Positions 5,591 to 8,408 of a stretch of DNA of 8,408 nt are shown here, in pieces. The stretch is from Desulfovibrio sp. (GTDB taxonomy: Bacteria; Desulfobacterota; Desulfovibrionia; Desulfovibrionales; Desulfovibrionaceae). A program made the translations under genes and the position numbers. The notes beneath the pieces were generated by a model. That model was not told the origin of the DNA, made no database searches, and saw nothing but the letters and a program-made list of their open reading frames with translations. Location: contig JAIRTI010000261.1 in NCBI GenBank assembly GCA_031255035.1, positions 1 to 8,408 of the forward strand. The letters are read 5' to 3'. How positions within the stretch are numbered: position 1 is the stretch's first letter; each line of letters begins with the position of its first letter.

Positions 5591-8020
5591 TCAGCGAATT
5601 AACTGGCGGGCCAGCTTGACCGCCGCCACGGCGTCTTTGGCGTAATGCGCCCCGATGGAACGCGCAAAATCATCCGTAACCACCGCGCCGCCGACCATGA
5701 CCTCGGTTGCCAGGCCTTTTTCCCGCGCCAGATCGACGGTATCCCGCATCCGCACCATGGTCGTCGTCATCAGGGCGGAGAGGCCGATGAGCGCCGCGTC
5801 GCGGGCCAGGGCTTCGTCCACGATGGTTTCGGCATGCACATCCTTGCCGAGGTCAACGACCTCGAAACCATGGTTGCCGAGCATAAGCGCGACGATATTC
5901 TTGCCGATGTCGTGGATGTCCCCTTCCACGGTGGCCAGGATGATCACCGGCCGCTCCCCGGCCCTGGCGTCTTTCTCAAGCAGAGGCTTCAGCAGGCCGA
6001 AGGCGGCCTGCATGGTTTCGGCCGATCGGATCAGTTGCGGCAAAAAATATTCCTTGCGGGCGTATTTTTCGCCCACTTCCGTGATGGCCGGGATAAGGCG
6101 CTCGCTGACAATGGCGAACGGCTCTTCACCCTGATTCAGCGCCGCTTGCGCCAGATCGCCGATCGCGTCGCGCCGGCCCATGATGACCGCCTGCTCCAGC
6201 GACATGCCCTTGACGTCGTCCGCGCCGCCTTTGCCCCCCGAAGGCGCCGGAGCGCCGCCGGAAGGAACGCCTCCTGACCCGCCGCTCCATTGCGCATAGC
6301 GGCCGATGAACTCCTCCGCCCCCTGGTCGTGGCCGAGGAGCAGGTTGGCGGCGTCCAGGGCCTCGCGGATGCGCAGGTCCGAAGGATTGGCGATGCAGGC
6401 GTTCATGCCCGCGCCCGAGGCCAGAGCCAGAAACGCGCCGTTGATAAGCGGCCGGGCGGGCAGACCGAAGGAAATGTTCGACAGTCCCGTAATGACGGGC
6501 AACTGTAAGCTATTCACGCAATAGCGGATGAACTCAAGACATTCGGCGCAGGCCTCCGGGCTCGACGAAGCCGCCAGCACCAGGGCGTCCACCATGGCCA
6601 GGGAGCGCGGGACGGCCAGGGCGTCCATTTGCGCCAGCAGGTCCTCCAGAATGGCTATGCGTTCCGAGGCCTTGACCGGCAGCTTTTTTCCGCGCAACGG
6701 CAAAAGGATGAAAGGCGCGCCGTAATCCCTGCATAAAGGCCCCAGGCGCTCCATGCGGCCTTCCTCGCCGCTGATGGAATTCACCAGGGGCGAGGCCGGG
6801 TACACGGCCAGAGCGCTCTCAACGGCGTCCATATTGGAAGAATCAATGGAGAGCGGCGCGTTGTTCAGGGTGCTCAAGCGCGAGATCAGGGCCGGCAAAA
6901 TTTCGACCTCGTCCACCATGGGCGCGCCCACGTTCACGTCCAGGAGGCGGGCCCCGGCCTCCGTCTGCTCGTCCGCGAAGCGCAGGGCCGTGATGAACTC
7001 GCCCGAGCGCAGTTCGGCGCTCAACTGCTTTTTCCCGGTCGGGTTGATGCGCTCGCCCACGATGCGCACGGGCCGCCCCCGGCCCACCCGGACCAGGCGC
7101 GCCCGCGAGGTCAGGGCAATGCCCGAAAAAACCGGCCGGGGGCCGGGGCGCTCAAGAGAGGCCACGGCCCGGCCCAGAGCCTGAATGTGCGCCGGGGTGG
7201 TTCCGCAACAGCCGCCGACGCCCTGGGCGCCGTCAGCCGCAAAGCGCGCGGTCAGACGGGAGAAGTTTTCCGGATCGAGAGGGAACACGGTTGCGCCGTC
7301 CCGCAGCAGGGGCAGGCCCGCGTTGGGCTGGAGCAGCACGGGCACGGGCGAGACCGCCAGCAGGGTCGAGGCCGCTTCGCGCATTTCCTCCGGGCCTTCG
7401 CTGCAGTTCATGCCGATCATGTCCACGCCGAGGTTGGCCAGGGTGGCCGCGCAGACCGCGACGCTTGATCCGGTCAGGGTCACGCCGGCTTCATAGGTCA
7501 TGGAAACCGCGACCGGGATGCGCCCTTCGCGGCGGGCGGCCACGACCATGGCCCTGGCCTCGCCTATGTCGAACTGGGTTTCGCCCAGCAAAAGATCCAC
7601 TCCTCCGGCCACAAGCCCCCGGATTTGCTCACGAAAGGCTTCGACCATAAGCTCAAAATCCAGCTCGCCCAACGGCTTGAGAAATTTGCCCGTGGGTCCG
7701 ATAGAGCCTGCGACGAACACCCTGCGGCCGCTCTGTTCCGCCGCCGCGCGCGCCGCTTCGGCCATGCGCCGGTTGAAGTCGAAGACGTCAATCCCGACGG
7801 GCAGCTTGAAGCGGGTGCCGCCGAAGGTGTTGGTGGTCAGGACGTCCGAGCCGGCGTTGGCGTATTCCAGATGGATGGAGCGCAGAACGTCCGGGCGCTC
7901 CAGACAGAAGATCTCCGGGTTTTGTCCGGGGGCGAGCCCACGGGATTGCAACATGGTGCCCATGGCGCCGTCAAAAAGAAGCCTCTGCCCCGAGCGTACT
8001 GTGTGCTGAAATACTGACAC
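5591..8020 (-). CDS. metH: Cobalamin-dependent methionine synthase, short form without reactivation domain
   Basis: MetH transfers the methyl group of 5-methyl-THF to homocysteine through a bound cobalamin. In the 809-residue product the homocysteine-binding domain (about 1-295) has the zinc cysteines Cys206 (GMNCSEG) and Cys271/Cys272 (GGCCGTTP). A pterin-binding barrel follows (about 319-563; VGERINPTGKK, LSIDSS, NISFGLPARP), then a Gly/Ser/Pro linker (about 579-600), the four-helix cap (about 606-688), and the cobalamin domain with GDIHDIGKN (cobalt ligand His703). It stops there; the C-terminal AdoMet-binding reactivation domain of the roughly 1,200-residue E. coli enzyme is missing. The GTG at 8020 is chosen because GGGAG lies five bases upstream and the homology begins there. 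The frame stays open to a TTG at 8101, but the extra 27 residues are not MetH-like. The gene diverges from the one at 8212. Confidence 0.93.
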   Translation of the reverse strand: MSVFQHTVRSGQRLLFDGAMGTMLQSRGLAPGQNPEIFCLERPDVLRSIHLEYANAGSDVLTTNTFGGTRFKLPVGIDVFDFNRRMAEAARAAAEQSGRRVFVAGSIGPTGKFLKPLGELDFELMVEAFREQIRGLVAGGVDLLLGETQFDIGEARAMVVAARREGRIPVAVSMTYEAGVTLTGSSVAVCAATLANLGVDMIGMNCSEGPEEMREAASTLLAVSPVPVLLQPNAGLPLLRDGATVFPLDPENFSRLTARFAADGAQGVGGCCGTTPAHIQALGRAVASLERPGPRPVFSGIALTSRARLVRVGRGRPVRIVGERINPTGKKQLSAELRSGEFITALRFADEQTEAGARLLDVNVGAPMVDEVEILPALISRLSTLNNAPLSIDSSNMDAVESALAVYPASPLVNSISGEEGRMERLGPLCRDYGAPFILLPLRGKKLPVKASERIAILEDLLAQMDALAVPRSLAMVDALVLAASSSPEACAECLEFIRYCVNSLQLPVITGLSNISFGLPARPLINGAFLALASGAGMNACIANPSDLRIREALDAANLLLGHDQGAEEFIGRYAQWSGGSGGVPSGGAPAPSGGKGGADDVKGMSLEQAVIMGRRDAIGDLAQAALNQGEEPFAIVSERLIPAITEVGEKYARKEYFLPQLIRSAETMQAAFGLLKPLLEKDARAGERPVIILATVEGDIHDIGKNIVALMLGNHGFEVVDLGKDVHAETIVDEALARDAALIGLSALMTTTMVRMRDTVDLAREKGLATEVMVGGAVVTDDFARSIGAHYAKDAVAAVKLARQLIR

Positions 8021-8109
8021 GATATCTCCCGATTCGGTTGTGCGGATGCCGGGCGTGCCGCGCCCATGTCTGCATTTACTGAAAAACATTGAAAAGAACA
8101 AATAAAAAT

Positions 8110-8145
8110 TCTATAGTGTCGTTTTGGCGAAGGCCGGAACCGGCC
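8110..8145 (-). promoter_or_regulatory. Candidate metH promoter with a palindrome over its -35 region
   Basis: A -10-like TATAGA lies at 8115-8110 on the minus strand, about 90 bases before the GTG of metH. No good -35 hexamer is found at the right distance. That region is instead occupied by a perfect 14-bp palindrome, GGCCGGAACCGGCC (8132-8145), loosely flanked by CGTTT (8120-8124) and AAACG (8150-8154). A regulator binding there could control metH and perhaps the divergent gene. No SAM riboswitch or B12 box was recognised. Confidence 0.35.
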
Positions 8146-8211
8146 ACACAAACGCAACGCCGGGACGGAAAAACAATCCGCGTCCAGCGCTTTACCCATA
8201 TAGTTGGAATC

Positions 8212-8408
8212 ATGGCAAAAATAAAGAAAGGCGGGACCTATGACAAGCCCGCCGCCGGTAAACGCACGGCGAAAACGCCCAAGGGAAGCAACGACGCCGG
8301 AACGCCGGGCGCGGCATCCGCCCAAAGCCCTGCCGCCGTCGCCGAACCGGAACTCGTTGACGACGATGAAGACGCGGCGCTGGAAGATGAAGAGCGGGAA
8401 CTTGACGG
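8212..8408 (+). CDS. N-terminus of a charged low-complexity protein, possibly an RpoH-like sigma factor (partial)
   Basis: The frame from the ATG at 8212 stays open to the window edge (65 codons). It begins MAKIKKGGTYDKPAAGKRTA, a Lys-rich tail, then an Ala/Pro/Ser-rich section, then a very acidic stretch (ELVDDDEDAALEDEEREL, about 47-64). No catalytic or DNA-binding motif is inside the visible part. In Desulfovibrio vulgaris, as I recall, a sigma-70/RpoH family gene sits beside metH, and a disordered acidic N-terminus would fit; this is context, not sequence proof. A weak GGAA precedes the ATG. A -10-like TATAGT at 8199-8204 is too close to the start to be used unless the mRNA is nearly leaderless. 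A competing ATG at 8240 is in another frame. Confidence 0.7.
   Translation, partial: MAKIKKGGTYDKPAAGKRTAKTPKGSNDAGTPGAASAQSPAAVAEPELVDDDEDAALEDEERELD

Noticed and set aside
8021..8101. Upstream extension of metH to a TTG at 8101
   Set aside because: The added 27 residues are not MetH-like, and a GGGAG ribosome-binding site sits just before the GTG at 8020.
7837..8325. 162-residue leftward open frame across the metH-8212 gap
   Set aside because: Overlaps the metH N-terminal coding region in another frame and the divergent promoter region, with no recognisable domain.

Overview
The window looks like chromosomal DNA from a sulfate-reducing Desulfovibrionaceae-type bacterium (Desulfovibrio/Desulfobacterota). 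This is inferred from high GC content, a CbiK-type cobaltochelatase, a split P-protein glycine cleavage system and a short MetH that ends at the cobalamin domain. No taxonomic search was possible. Nothing indicates a plasmid, an intact phage, CRISPR, rRNA or tRNA.

Layout from left to right. Bases 1-53 hold the first codons of a leftward gene with a signal-peptide-like N-terminus and a good sigma-70 promoter (107-135). A rightward cbiK (282-1190) encodes a cytoplasmic-type sirohydrochlorin cobaltochelatase with an extra internal loop. It faces a leftward cluster read from about 5212 down to 1235: a single-domain CheY-like response regulator (5112-4702), gcvH (4672-4289), gcvPA (4019-2688) and gcvPB (2680-1235). 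The 269-bp gap between gcvH and gcvPA has no gene but is full of stem-loops and repeated GAGCATTTT blocks; a related sequence lies just before cbiK. A strong promoter (5219-5247) with a duplicated 14-bp motif at its upstream edge drives the regulator/gcv cluster. Bases 5278-5590 contain no convincing gene. A leftward metH (8020-5591, GTG start) follows. A rightward gene begins at 8212 and runs off the window; its first 65 residues are basic and then acidic low complexity.

Functionally the window is centred on one-carbon and cobalamin metabolism. GcvH and the two-subunit P-protein handle glycine decarboxylation, or its reversal, with T and L proteins that must be encoded elsewhere. MetH moves a methyl group from methyl-THF to homocysteine on a corrinoid. 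CbiK inserts cobalt into the corrinoid precursor. No complete new system is evident. The most unusual points are the response regulator in the gcv cluster, the structured repeat-bearing spacer inside the operon, the MetH without a reactivation domain and the inserted loop in CbiK.
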